DNA of 64,000 bases from Multifurca ochricompacta (lineage: Eukaryota; Basidiomycota; Agaricomycetes; Russulales; Russulaceae): assembly GCA_022496185.1 (NCBI GenBank), contig WTXG01000013.1, positions 62,001 through 126,000 of the forward strand, given 5' to 3'. This document shows positions 1-11,006 of this stretch, one piece after another. The stretch's first letter is position 1; each line of letters begins with the position of its first letter. A program made the translations under genes and the position numbers. Below the pieces are notes generated by a model that was given only the letters and a program-made list of their open reading frames with translations, searched no databases and was not told the origin of the DNA.

Positions 1-1981
1 TCTGAACACGGCAGTGGGACACGACAACCCAGCGATGAGGTTTTAATCCAATGCCTAAAAGATATGATTTTAATCCCGGATCAACTTCCAAAGTATATTG
101 TTGTGGATGCGCTAGACGAATGCTCGAACACATCTGGCATGCCCACACCGCGAGAACAGGTCCTTGATCTCGTCAAGGACCTCGTTGGTCTTTCCTTCCC
201 AAATCTTCATATATGTGTCACAAGTCGCCCAGAGATCGACATTAGATCTGCCCTTGAACCTATCACCTCTCTCCATGTGTCACTTCACGATCAAAGTGGG
301 CAGAAGGAGGATATCATCCAATATGTCAGTTCTGTCGTTCAATCTGACACGAAAATGCGAAGATGGAGACAGGAAGATAAGAATCTCGTTGTTGAGACCC
401 TATCCGAGAGAGCCGACGGAATGTAAGGTCATTTATGTACTGTTATTACACTTGCTTACAGATTGAAACAGGTTTCGATGGGTTTTCTGTCAGTTGGAAA
501 CTCTCCGGCACTGTCTTCCACCAAGTGTTCGGCGTATACTCGAGGAATTGCCAGAAACGCTAGATGAAACATACGAACGAATATTGAACGATATCAACAA
601 ATCGAACAGGGATCACGCTCATCGTCTCTTACAATGTCTCACAGTCGCTGTCCGGCCACTACGTGTGGATGAACTTGCGGAGATACTTGCAGTTGACTTT
701 GGCTCTGGGCAAGGAGAAACTCCAAAGTTAAATTCGGATTGGCGATGGGAGGACCAGGAACAGGCAGTACTTTCCACGTGCTCCAGTTTGATTGCCGTTG
801 TGGATGACAGCGGCACGCAAGTGGTCCAGTTTTCGCACTTTTCGGTCAAGGAATTTTTGACGTCGAGTCGGCTTGCAATTTCAAATGGAGATGCGTCGCG
901 ATATCATATCCCCCTCGAGCCAGCTCACACCATCCTCGCGCAAGCTTGCTTAGGTGTTCTACTGCGATTGAACGATCAGGTTGACATGGAAAGCATGGAC
1001 AGCAAGTTTCCGTTGGCTTTATATGCTGCTCAGAATTGGGTTGGTCATGCCCAATTTGGGAGTGTGTCATCGCAAATATGCGAGGGAATGAAGGATATCT
1101 TTGACCCGGACAAACCACATTTTTCCGCATGGTTTCGGGTGCACAATATAGACAAAGGCTGGGGCAATTCCTTCGATCGGATCAACTCTGCAGAACCCAG
1201 AGCAGTCACCCTATACTATTCCGCCCTGTGCGGATTCCGTGATCTGTCGGAGGAGATGATAATGAAGAATCCAGCGCATGTTAATGCCATGTGTAGTAAT
1301 CAGTCGACACCGCTGGTTGGGGCACTGCAGAAGGGACACGTAGGCGTTGCAGCATTGCTGTACGAAAAGGGCGCAAACTTGGACATACGCGGCAGCTGGA
1401 ACAAGACCCTACTACATGCAGCATCGATGCACGGACCTGTAGAGACTGCGCGTTGGCTACTCGACCATGGCGTAGATGTGAATGCACAGGCGAATGATGG
1501 CTGGAATGCATTGCATCTGGCGGCAACCAATGGACACCTTGAGATCGTCCGTATGTTACTACAGCGCGGTGCACCCGTCAATTCCAAGGCAGATGATAGC
1601 TGGACTGCGTTGCATGGGGCGGCAAGTAATGGTCACCCTGAGATTGCACAGTTTTTACTGGAACATGGTGCAGGGTTGAACGCCCAAGATGATAACCTCG
1701 ATACTCCATTGCACCTGGCGATAAGGAACTATCACGCAAACAGTGCGGAGGTATTATTGAGGCACGGAGCAGACGCAAATATAAAGGATAAGACCGGCCA
1801 GACTCCGTTGCACCAGGCAGTACTCTATGGGTTGCTCGAATGCGCTCGCTTGCTTCTTGATTACGGTGCGAGCATAGAAGCGGAGGATAACGAAGGTCAT
1901 ACCCCGTTCCGAGTTGGGTCGAACAAAGAAAATCGCGACGTCAGGGCGTTTCTTTTAGAACGCGGTGCCAAGGGAGGATAA
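1..1981 (+). CDS. NACHT-ankyrin STAND protein (NLR copy 1), 5' end outside window
   Basis: Intracellular STAND/NLR-type NTPase, a family linked in fungi to non-self recognition and programmed cell death. The visible part starts inside the NACHT domain. Walker B is IVVDALDEC and the sensor segment is ICVTSRPE, both in the first exon. A short intron (about 423-471) follows, then exon 472-1981. The second exon has the winged-helix segment (PSVRRILEELPETLDETYERI), the conserved VQFSHFSVKEFL block, a spacer, and about seven ankyrin repeats (roughly 1290-1970; units such as TALHGAASNGHPEIAQFLLEHGA), ending with TAA at 1979-1981. This part of the frame is intact, unlike copies 2 and 3. P-loop and N-terminal domain lie upstream of the window. 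It is near-identical to the inverted copy at 16925-20431. Confidence 0.9.
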
Positions 1982-2060
1982 TCTAAGTATCTACATGTCT
2001 TCTCTACGTGTATTCAAGGACAGAATAATCAGAGCGGATTATCTTATCCGTATTGTAGTA

Positions 2061-2754
2061 TGTACGGTTGACTGCAGGCCAACACGATGCAAGAATGAAA
2101 AATTTGTTACTGTGGCCGGCTGGCATTGTTCTGTTTCGTTTTTTGTTTTTTTCTCTCCTTGCTTCTTGAATGGGTACAGTAGTGCGCTCTTCATTCATTC
2201 ACCAAAAGGACACGCAGGAAGCTGATACCTCAAAGAGCCTAGTTGACAGATCCCATTCTACAAACACAACATGTCGAACCCCGTGTTCTCGTGTTACTGA
2301 TATAACGACCTTTGGAGCAACCACAGGAGAGCCACTAAGTTTGTGAGGCCATTTTCTGAATGATATTGGACAATGTGGGTCGATTTTTTCGTGTTGGTAC
2401 ATGCCACTAGTCTCTTCCATGCTTTGCTCTGATATTTGTCGCATGTAGAATTAAAGAGGGGTGCTTCATCAACGTTGGCGCCCCAATTTCAGTGCGGAGG
2501 ACCTGCGAGTTCAGGCGGGCACGTGATGAACGACTCACCATTCATCGACATCGACATTGTCACGACGCTCTGACGCTCTGGGGGACAAAGCTTGAGCACA
2601 AGAGAGACGTCAATAGAAAGGAGGAATAGTTTTTAGGGGATAACTTTGCGGAGGTCTTTCCTTGTTCATCTGAGAGACATCCACTAGTGCCTGTTGAGCG
2701 GGAACAGATCAGGGTAGGCCAGACCTGATCAGAGGTGACCAGTGTTGCCTGCAA
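2061..2754. other. Intergenic, no gene seen
   Basis: Only short unrelated open frames. About 60 bp downstream of the NLR stop (to about 2060) is still shared, inverted, with 16845-16924, so the duplicated block reaches slightly beyond the gene. Nothing else recognisable. Confidence 0.5.
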
Positions 2755-3796
2755 GCCGAATATTTATTTTAAAAAGAAAGTTATCGTTGATCAACAAAAA
2801 TCATTACAAATCACAGTCATGTGACATGTGGACAAGGCTTTCAACCTACCTAATTAATAGTCATCCGACCGGACCCAACGCCTCCTTCGGTGAGACGACC
2901 TTGCGAGCTGGATTAAGTCTGAGTTAGTGATGTTGGGTAGTATGGGCAAGTTACCTTTCTTCTCCAACACACAGGCTCTCTTCCCCTCTCCACTCCTTCT
3001 CCATTACACACTGTCTCTCTTGTTTCCCTCTACCAAGAGGTTTTGCACATGGTGGTTCCCACCCTTCTCTCATGTTCACAATAGTAGTTACTATGTACTG
3101 GTAGTAGCTGTGTGATTTGGGCAAGGCCCTGAAGTGCGAATAAAATTGATTTCCAAAAAAAAAACCTAATTGTTACGTTTAATGCTCGATGGCTGTACAT
3201 TTAGTTTATTAATTATTTTATTATTTTCTTTCTCTTGCTTCCTCTTTGTTCACGTTCATTCCACTACTTGTCATCGCTAAGTGACATCGTACCTCTGAAC
3301 TATATAAATACAGTAGAGACATAGCTCAAAGACTCTAGTCTTGAGCTCTTGTATCTACAAGCTTAGTTAACTCCAGAAATCCGACTCCCTTCTTGCTTCT
3401 GCATTGCGTGCTCGAGCATTATCTCATCATCAGAACTGTCAAGTTTATCTTTGACAATTGAACTATACGCAGAACGGTCCACCGTAACACTAATAGTGAA
3501 AATGCTTATCATACTCCCTTCTCCTGTCCATGCAATGGACAATAACAATCCTTCTGCTACAAATGTTCTATTGCTCTAGACCCACACATTCTGATGAGAA
3601 CACATGAAAGTCATAAAATAGCTAGACATAAGAGTAGCAAGAATGCGCGAGAACACCAAAGTTCTTATCTAATCCTTATCTGATCTTATTCCAACTGATT
3701 TGTAATGATATTTTGTTGATAACTTTCCTTTTTAAAATAAATATTATTACAAATCACAGTCGTGTGACAAGACTACCACTTTAGGGATGTCAGCAG
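2755..3796. repeat. Degenerate inverted-repeat element, probably split by a LINE tail
   Basis: The left part (about 2757-2830: ATTTATTTTAAAAAG, then TTATCGTTGATCAACA and a stretch with ATTACAAATCACAG) and the right part (about 3715-3796: CTTTTTAAAATAAAT ... GTGTGACAAGACTACC ... TTTAGGGATGTCA) match the two ends of the compact element at 16292-16718. Between them, 3111-3167 resembles the LINE 3' end with a short A-run. This is probably a copy of the same non-autonomous family later broken by a truncated LINE. Ends are not exact. Confidence 0.45.
3111..3167 (+). mobile_element. Possible decayed LINE 3' tail
   Basis: A GATTTGGGCAAGGCC-like segment followed about 25 bp later by GATTTCC and an A-run resembles the terminal 60 bp of the full LINE (36180-36248: GACTTAGGCAAAGGCC ... 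GATTCC, poly-A). The differences look like C-to-T and G-to-A decay. Similarity is short, so confidence is low. Confidence 0.3.
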
Positions 3797-6228
3797 TGGG
3801 GGAGAGTAAGGTGACTTGGACATTGTAATATACTTACTGACATTCCACTTGTTTATTATATTTAACTGGGCTTTTTCGCCCTGGGTTTTACTGCGACCTC
3901 CAAATCTTATCTTATCTAATCTTGTACGTTGAACGCGGGATAGTTCCCGTTACAATTGGTGTCAAGGTTATTGGGATATCAGGTTCAGACTCAAGTCTTT
4001 GAGCCATGCAGATTTTGTGCTGCAGAGCAAGGGAACATACAAATATGAGTCAATGTCCCCAGGCACGGAACCAAACCACAATAGTCTCATACTGCATGTC
4101 AATAGATAAAGAGTCAATGAAAGGGAAAAGGAACTCTGGGGTTGAGTTGGGCCTAAATAGTCAAATCAACCAAGACAAGGGGGCTGCTGACCTAACAAGT
4201 TCGGGCGATTTATTACCTCAGCCATTAATTGTCTCGTGACTGACTCTAACAACGAATGATTTCCCTCAACTTCTAGGCATCATCGCGCCAGAGCATTTAA
4301 TGCTACTGTTATCTTCGAGGTAGGGGTTACGCATAACCGATTATATGGGAATAACCTCCTCCCCACTGATTGATCACTAGAAACAAACCTGGTTATTACT
4401 ACCATGAGACTCGAACGAGTATCGTTCTGGAGGTTAAGCACTCTTCCAAGCTAACTTTCATTTCCCTCATAACTTGGAAATCCAATATATTCATTCAATC
4501 TATTTATCTAATAGCTCGCGTATCGATTCTAGATAGGTAAAGGCATTACGGGATGGAAAGGAAAATTTGTTGTTCATAGCCAAAACCTAGAAATCACTAC
4601 GGCAAGAATGACACCAATCCCTCCTCCTAGTATTGCTGCGATATGCGCCCCCATAGTTGCTGCCGCATTCTGCGAGGTGGAAAATGGGGGATCACTAGAA
4701 GATGCTAAGGTAATGCATTGCCTTAGTCACCAACAAGGGGGATGTCGTTCAGGACTACATACTGGCAGTACCCCACCCCGCACTACCCATTGAGCACAGA
4801 GACCCAATGAACACCGATGCTGCCTGGACATCAGGGAAATTACAGGTGTCCTCAATACAAACCCCCACAGCAGGCATAAACTGTGAATTGCTGCAGAAAC
4901 ATGCGACCGCATAGCTGGGACACGGAAGTCACGTCAGGAGGGTGAATGTTTTAGCGTGGTCACGTACATATTGCATCCCGTCTGAGATGCGGCAGCCCTA
5001 GCGCATATTGTGGCACATGCAGGCGGTTTTGTTTGTGCTTCAGAAATTGAGAACATAGCACATAGGTACAAGATGAGAGCGCATGCGAGGAGGCACTTCA
5101 ACATCATGGCAGTGTCTCCTGAGAGGGCATCTAGTATACCAATCAGATAGGGAGGGAGCTATTGCTATTTATTTATGAGGATTCCCTGAATGTGAAGAAA
5201 TCGTCCCCCTCTGTGTAGGGGATGGCCCGCCGCAAGTATGTGAACGTGCAAGGGTTGACAGCCATAGACCCCATGTTTGCTTTTGAGAAGCAAAAAGACC
5301 TCTTGTTGAATGTAATTTCTATTTTCCTTATTGAGGCGTGTACGAAATTGAATGCGATGCCAAGTAAACCAAGTAGAGTAGGTGAGATTTAATGGACCCT
5401 GTGTCAACTCGCAAAGTCCCATTCACTCGGCCTTAGATATCACCACATAAAGTGAATCGGCTCCAGTAAAGTGTGGGCAGAAGACAAATCCAGTAAAAAA
5501 AGAATCGCCATCATGTCGTCATGATCATGACATAATTTTACAAATTATCAACCCCTCTCAATCGAAAATGACCCGAAAGCGCCCAAAACCCGTAAAAGAA
5601 AATAATTTCAGTGGTGACGCCGGGGAGGCTACGTTTGGATATCCCTTCTGGCGGCCATTGCCATCCATGTCTTGCGACAACTACTTACGGAACCTAGCAA
5701 ATCTACATAAGTACTGTGATAATCCACTTCGTAGTAGGCCGGTGCGCCACGCCATATTTAAATTTCCCTTTTCATAGTGCCGCCGAACACCGTCTTGTAC
5801 AGCCAAAAAGCCAAAAAAAAAAAAAAAGGACGCTAGCTGTTTGGTGCGTCCTATGGCATCGCAGTCAAATTCACTGCCTTATAATTTTATCAAAGCTTGT
5901 TTGTACAGGCCCTTTGTTAAGCAAGTATTCACATGCACCCCCATGAGTTGATGAGGTAGAATTGTGTAAGTTGATTAAAGACAGGGCGCGTGTCCGTTTT
6001 AGCAACCGAGCAACAGCCCGGCAGCCACGGTGGTAGTCATGCATCATATCTTATATTAGATTCACTTCCGTAATTCATAGTCAGCAATCAGCATATTCGC
6101 AGTAAAGAAATTGAAGACACTGATATTCTCCACAGTAAAAATACAGGATAAGAATACAACATAAATCTAGGTACGCATAGCAAAAGCCCAAAAGCATAAT
6201 GAGGTTCTATACCGATCGTTGATTAATG
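3797..6228. other. Gene-poor intergenic stretch
   Basis: No convincing coding region on either strand; open frames are short and look random. Contains an A-run at about 5812-5826 and AT-rich tracts. A sequence at 4390-4450 resembles a tRNA B box on the minus strand but no cloverleaf forms. Confidence 0.45.
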
Positions 6229-6288
6229 AATGTGGTCATGGCGTCCTCGGGTGTCAAATAACGTAGCGATGCTCATACTCCGAGCGAT

Positions 6289-6585
6289 TTATGGTCTAGA
6301 CTCGGACGAGAACCGAATGACGGCCAGTCGCAGCATACTGATAGACCTGAGATCCATTCTGTTGTTCTGCAACTCACGAAGATATACCCTACTGAGGCTG
6401 TGGGCGTCTTTGATCTTCATCTGCTTCAGTACGGACAGGATGTCCTCCGGCAACTGATACCGGCGGCAAAAGTCCTCCATCGGAAGTTTTCCCCAGAATC
6501 CCGGCGTGAGCCGAGCGGGAAGGAGGAGACGGGAGCTCTTATGCTCGGTGAGTGCCTCTTGAAGTTCATCATCTGACATCTTCAA
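6289..6585 (-). CDS. Hypothetical small helical protein (SAM-like pattern), 98 aa
   Basis: Not confidently recognised. The 98-aa frame opens with MKMSDDELQEAL and is rich in Leu, Glu, Lys and Arg with amphipathic spacing. The C-terminal half (LPEDILSVLKQMKIKDAHSL ... YLRELQ ... LRLAVIRF) has the spacing of a sterile-alpha-motif-like helical bundle, but I cannot prove homology. No intron is needed for this frame. A larger spliced gene including the frames at 6993-7637 is possible. Confidence 0.3.
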   Translation of the reverse strand: MKMSDDELQEALTEHKSSRLLLPARLTPGFWGKLPMEDFCRRYQLPEDILSVLKQMKIKDAHSLSRVYLRELQNNRMDLRSISMLRLAVIRFSSESRP

Positions 6586-7159
6586 GTGTGGTAAGAAAAT
6601 GTTATCGGGGAGTCCAACGATAGACGAGCGGAGATTAGTTTAGTTCGTCTGTGAATGGAAGAGAGAAATGAGAGAGAGATTTCATACAAACCTGGGAGAT
6701 GGAGTCGGAACTAGTTGTGGAGCCTCCTTCCGAGGATGATAATGACGCTACAAGTAGGCCATAAACACGCCTCAATACAACACGAAACATCTAGTAAAAA
6801 GGAAATGGTCTACGCGCCTGGACCAGGTACTAGGTCTACCGCTGGCTGGGATAAAATGGGCAGAAAGGTAGTTACGGGCGGGGGGTTGAATGAGATGATG
6901 AAAGTCAGAAATTGACTGTCTTCTACTGGTTCAAACTTGCTGTGAATCATGTCCTCACTTAGCCTACGGGAGAAAGTAATCACAGTCACTCATCAACAAG
7001 CAGCGCAGGAAAAAAAAAGGGAGGCGGAAGGGAGGGGGGGAACAGGATATGGGAACGAACGGAAGATAATTCGGTTCATCCTCCAAAGACGGCTCGCGCA
7101 CAGTGACCGGAACCAGGCCACCATCCTCCGGAGCTTTCGTGACTTTAGAAAGATGTTGA

Positions 7160-7637
7160 ATCGAATCACAATCGTGCTTGGCTCATAAGTTTTGGACTGA
7201 CGGTCTGCCCGTCTATCCCGATGAGCATCTCCGGGGATGCGAAAGGGAGGGTCGTACCGTAGGAGTCCTGGAATTTGAAGAGAGAATCGCAACCTATGTT
7301 GTGCCACGCTCTGGGTTCCCGAGCGATCAGCCACTTCCCCAAGGATTCGCCACCAACTGAAATGTCCGCACTGGCGTCGAAAGTGTCGTAGTTGCGCACG
7401 AATATTCGGAATTCCTGAGGTAATATTAGCACTGAGGTGAACGCGGCGCATCAAAATTGACCTCTTCCAGTAGCGCAACGAATGAACGAAGACCGTGCAG
7501 CCTTCTTTCGCTTGGTTAACTACGATTGGAGAGTCCCGAGGTCTGAGCTCCCCTTGTTTCGAGACTATGGAAAGGGCAAGGCTACATTGTTCAATTGAGT
7601 GCTCTGGTTCAAAAAGTTCGGAGGAAGATGATGACAT
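7160..7637 (-). CDS. Hypothetical spliced gene, function unknown
   Basis: A minus-strand frame starting at 7637 (MSSSSSELFEPEHSIEQCSL) reads as plausible protein for about 70 residues. A second frame (about 7166-7432: ILPQEFRIFVRNYDTF ... FASPEMLIGIDGQ) then looks more protein-like, which suggests an intron near 7435. A third segment (about 7150-6990, SKVTKAPEDGGLVPVTVREP) is also open but its junction is unclear. No family recognised. The exon model is inference from codon and residue texture only. Confidence 0.3.
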
Positions 7638-9440
7638 GGGGGGGGTGAGACGAATAAATAAAGCGAGTTAAATATGATACAGGGGCCTGGGGAGGTGTGA
7701 TTATCAAATGAAAGTCAGTGTAACAAGTAGCAAGCATTTATGTGGACAGGGTGCATTGGCCCGAACAGGATTCGGATGACATATTATGCAGAGCGATGTG
7801 GACAACAGGGAAGCATAGAGGGCGCAAAAATAGTAACATTGCAACCACACGAATGTGATTTTGTGGGGACAAACCCGCAACCCCGGATTTCGAAACGTAT
7901 CTTCGAGAAGAATGGAATGAACGACAGGGAGGAGAGGTGGACAGGTTATAGGCGCCTCCGTCGCAAGGACACAACCAGATATTGGTTTGCTGAAGGATTG
8001 TGCGCCACCGTAACTGCCCTGACGTCGGGCGCGCGGTTCCGGCATCGCACGAAAGGCGGTGATCAGGAGGGAAGAGTGCTATTCGATTCGAGGCATTGTG
8101 AGTGACCAATAGAATTATTAGTAGACTGGAGGAGAAAGGTCTGGATCAATCAGCGGCAGAAACGAATTTGGACAGTATCGGACCATCATAGACATTACAT
8201 TCATTCTTGAATTGGTTTCTCATTACGCCTATCTTGTGTCCGTGGTGCTCATGATCATGATATTCGTAGCCGTAGCCGTAGCCGTAGCCGTAGCAGTGAC
8301 GGAGCCATCCATAGACTGTGGGGATAACTCCATTTGGACAAAGATTACATAATCCGACGACTCTAATCTACCCCTCCTCTCCCCCCCCCCCAAACCAAGC
8401 CTGATTTCGCAAATTTTGCAAAATTACAGCCTAGGACACAGCCAAACGCCACCGAAGTGCAATTCGCAAAAAATAGTTGGTTAGTTTCGCAGCGACGTCT
8501 CAGATTGTATACCATTATTCGAAATAATGACCGTATTCCCACTTCCCACAGCCGCGGAACTGAAACGGGATAATTGGAATGTCATAAAATCGTCACAGAA
8601 CTACACATTGCCGAGCCAGCTCACTGATGGCTACGAGGGGAGTTAAACGCAAAATGTTGATTTTGATGGTGGCTGCACGATAACTCAAGAGTTCGAACGA
8701 TCCGCGATACAGAGCAGTACTAGTACTACTAGTAAGGGCTTAGTGGTAACCCAACACCCAACGCCCTAAACCCCAAACATAGCCCTCCCTATCCGCCTCC
8801 TGGGAAGTAAATGTGGGCAGGTTGGGCTGGGTTCTACCCTTCTGGCCCTAGCCCTAGCCCTCGTTCGGAAAGCCTTCTTTGCAACTTTCGTTGCTGGAGC
8901 CTGTACTGTACTATCATCATGCGAGCAGCGTACTTGGCTTCGAAATAAATAAAAAACAAGGAAAAGAAAAGCCAGGGTGCCGTAACCTGAAAATGCTGGT
9001 CTAAATTTACTCATGCTATGGTAGTTCCTCTGGGAGGGAGAAATATCCGCATAGCCTGTGTATAGCGCCCTCTGTCAGCTGTCATCCGTTCGTTCATCCG
9101 TAGGGTTGCGTAAAAAATAGGTGTTTTTTTACCAACCCAATATTTACTGATTATTTACCAGGTTGTGTGCCCACGTGACTGTAATATATGAGTATCATTA
9201 AATATTCAAAAATTCAACTAACTATACGAGCGACAACACTGCCTGCAGCACCTAGTAGCGATAAAGGTATATTCAGTTCGTGTGGACTCTATGCTAGAAG
9301 AGCGCACTGTTTCAACTTTCACATGGTTGATGCCCGCACTGTGTTCTCAGCTGTCTGTTCCTGCAACAACTTCAATGACTCAGATACGGCAGTACTACAA
9401 AATTGAAGAAAAGGTGCATAACTATCTATTTGCACATTTT
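7638..9440. other. Intergenic with microsatellites
   Basis: Two fully overlapping antisense frames of about 120 codons (7738-8109) give no recognisable protein on either strand. The stretch also has a GTAGCC hexamer array (about 8262-8297), a C-run (about 8380-8391) and a short CCCTAG array (about 8846-8861). I see no supported gene. Confidence 0.4.
8262..8297 (+). repeat. Hexanucleotide microsatellite (GTAGCC)n
   Basis: About five direct copies of GTAGCC lie in an otherwise unremarkable intergenic region. Confidence 0.8.
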
Positions 9441-9587
9441 TGACAGCTTATCTCACTCTGTCATCAAAGGCTTGCTTGCATGCTAATTCAAAAGTGTCTG
9501 TGAAATTTTTGATATCAAGAACAGGTTCTTTTGAAGTCAGATGGCAAACTGGATGAGAATTTGGATGACTGATGATGAGGATGATGG

Positions 9588-9830
9588 TTGGTTGATGAGC
9601 CGAACCTTGAGACATTTTGTCCTGAACATTCTCCTGAGGTCTCACCAACCATTGATCTGTCATCTCAGTGTCTTGCAGCAGCTCTTTCTGATGAACCATT
9701 GAGTGACACTTCTGTGGCTGCTCCTAACCCTCCAGAAGCTCTTGGAGAGCCCCTAGATAATGGATGTGTAGGCAGTCTAGAAAGAAGATGTAAGTCAAAT
9801 GCTCATGCCATGCATTGTAGTATAGTGTAA
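9588..9830 (+). pseudogene. Fragment related to LINE ORF1-type protein
   Basis: An open frame of 80 codons containing FCPEHSPEV and APNPPEALGEPLDN. The first phrase resembles TPEHSPEA near the N-terminus of the LINE ORF1 at 27778. The second is shared almost base for base (about 45 bp, 9719-9763) with the minus strand of the ORF1 relic end at about 36800-36845. Probably a short retroelement relic rather than a host gene. Confidence 0.4.
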
Positions 9831-9839
9831 GGATGGCTC

Positions 9840-10928
9840 AGGCGTTGAACATGAAACTGTCAGCTGTCCCACTTATCAGTACATAGATTGTGCACATTCC
9901 GGGCCACCTGCCCGTCCATTCTTTTACTCAGTTTCATACCCTCTCCATCACTTCCCCGTCTTTATTGTTAATGTTTTCACCTCACCGTCTTTATTGCATG
10001 GTTTTCACTTGGTCTTTATTCAAATCATTCTCTAAGGCTTGCTTTACTATACCACCTACCTACAAATCTGGACTTTCCACAAGTATATAAATGTATCTAC
10101 AAATGCTTGTAGTAGTCCAGCGAACATGCAATCTAGCTCTCTCTCTCTCTCTCTCTCTCTTTGTGCTGAAAAGAACTTCTCAACGACATACGCGCACAGG
10201 TCAAACGGAACCTACAAGCAGCAATTATCTCAGTTCACGCACGATGCGTCCACATTTGATCTAGTTAGCTCAAAGGGCGCGTTCTCTCCTTTCCTTCTCT
10301 ATCTCTCTCACCATCTAGGGAACACTTTGCCTTGCACTCACTGCAGATTGGCTCCGCATAATAGTAAAGTGAATAAAGTCAGAAGTGTTCTAATTCAGGG
10401 CTCATAATGAAAGAGAGAAGAGAAATGAGTTCAACCAGGTGAAGTTTTCATGCTCAACACCAAAGCCACCCTTACAGTGGCCCATTACCTCTACCGTTTG
10501 GAGTCTCTCATTGCTTGTTCCCAGACTGAGTTCCTAGGAAAGTGGTGAGTGAATGATGAAACAGGATGGTGGGGGCTTCCCGCGGCCTTCTTTAATTGGC
10601 CCGGGCCGGGCCTGTCCCGTTACCACGTGACATCGTGACATCCAGGGCACAAGGCACCTAGAGCTATCTTTTTATTTTACTCTCTACAGTTTACAATATG
10701 CAATACTGCATAGCTATCTTCAATAACTGAGATTAGACGGAACGCGGATCTGTCATCACTCTGGATTAACGGTTCCCATGTGTCTGTATAACGTTACGTT
10801 ATGCCAAGAACCCTGATGGGCTTAAAGGTCCAGACCCTTTTGACGCCGACGCCGCCTATATACATCTCAAAAGAAATTAGTGATTTTCCCACCTTGAATA
10901 GGCGCCAATTTCGTCGTTTGGTAACACA
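9840..10928. other. Intergenic repeat-bearing stretch upstream of P450
   Basis: No gene recognised. Contains a repeat shared with 16100-16860 and a CT microsatellite. The part from about 10560 to 10930 is the likely upstream region of the P450. Confidence 0.5.
10085..10400 (+). repeat. Dispersed repeat, copy A, with (CT)n
   Basis: Shares long blocks with 16100-16280 (AATGCTTGTAGTAG; TTTGTGCT ... GGTCAAACGGAACC) and with 16808-16860 (GGGAACACTTTGCCTTGCAC). In the second locus the two blocks are separated by the inverted-repeat element at 16292-16718, so this copy shows the uninterrupted arrangement. A pure CT run sits at about 10137-10160. Identity unknown. Confidence 0.6.
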
Positions 10929-10936
10929 TATATAAG
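10929..10936 (+). promoter_or_regulatory. TATA box upstream of P450-1
   Basis: TATATAAG lies about 75 bp upstream of the candidate ATG at 11007, a normal spacing for a fungal core promoter. Confidence 0.5.
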
Positions 10937-11006
10937 AGCTGTTGTGCTCGTGTGTAAAAAAGGTGGGAAAGGAGGGAAGAACTCAAGGGTCTGCTTATCG
11001 CTTTCG

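Noticed and set aside
1281..1778. Long antisense frames across the ankyrin region (also at 17217-17615)
   Set aside because: They mirror the repeat periodicity of the ankyrin coding strand and have no independent features.
4385..4455. tRNA-like sequence on the minus strand (A-box-like TAGCTTGGAAGAGTGC and B-box-like GTTCGAGTC)
   Set aside because: The T-stem does not pair around the TTCGAGT loop and no consistent anticodon stem or acceptor stem forms; at best a decayed tRNA or SINE head.
7738..8109. Two antisense open frames of about 120 codons fully overlapping
   Set aside because: Neither has recognisable composition, domain or splice context; mirror frames in GC-rich DNA arise by chance.
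8846..8861. CCCTAGCCCTAGCCCT resembling telomeric repeat
   Set aside because: Unit is CCCTAG, not the fungal CCCTAA, and only about three units long.
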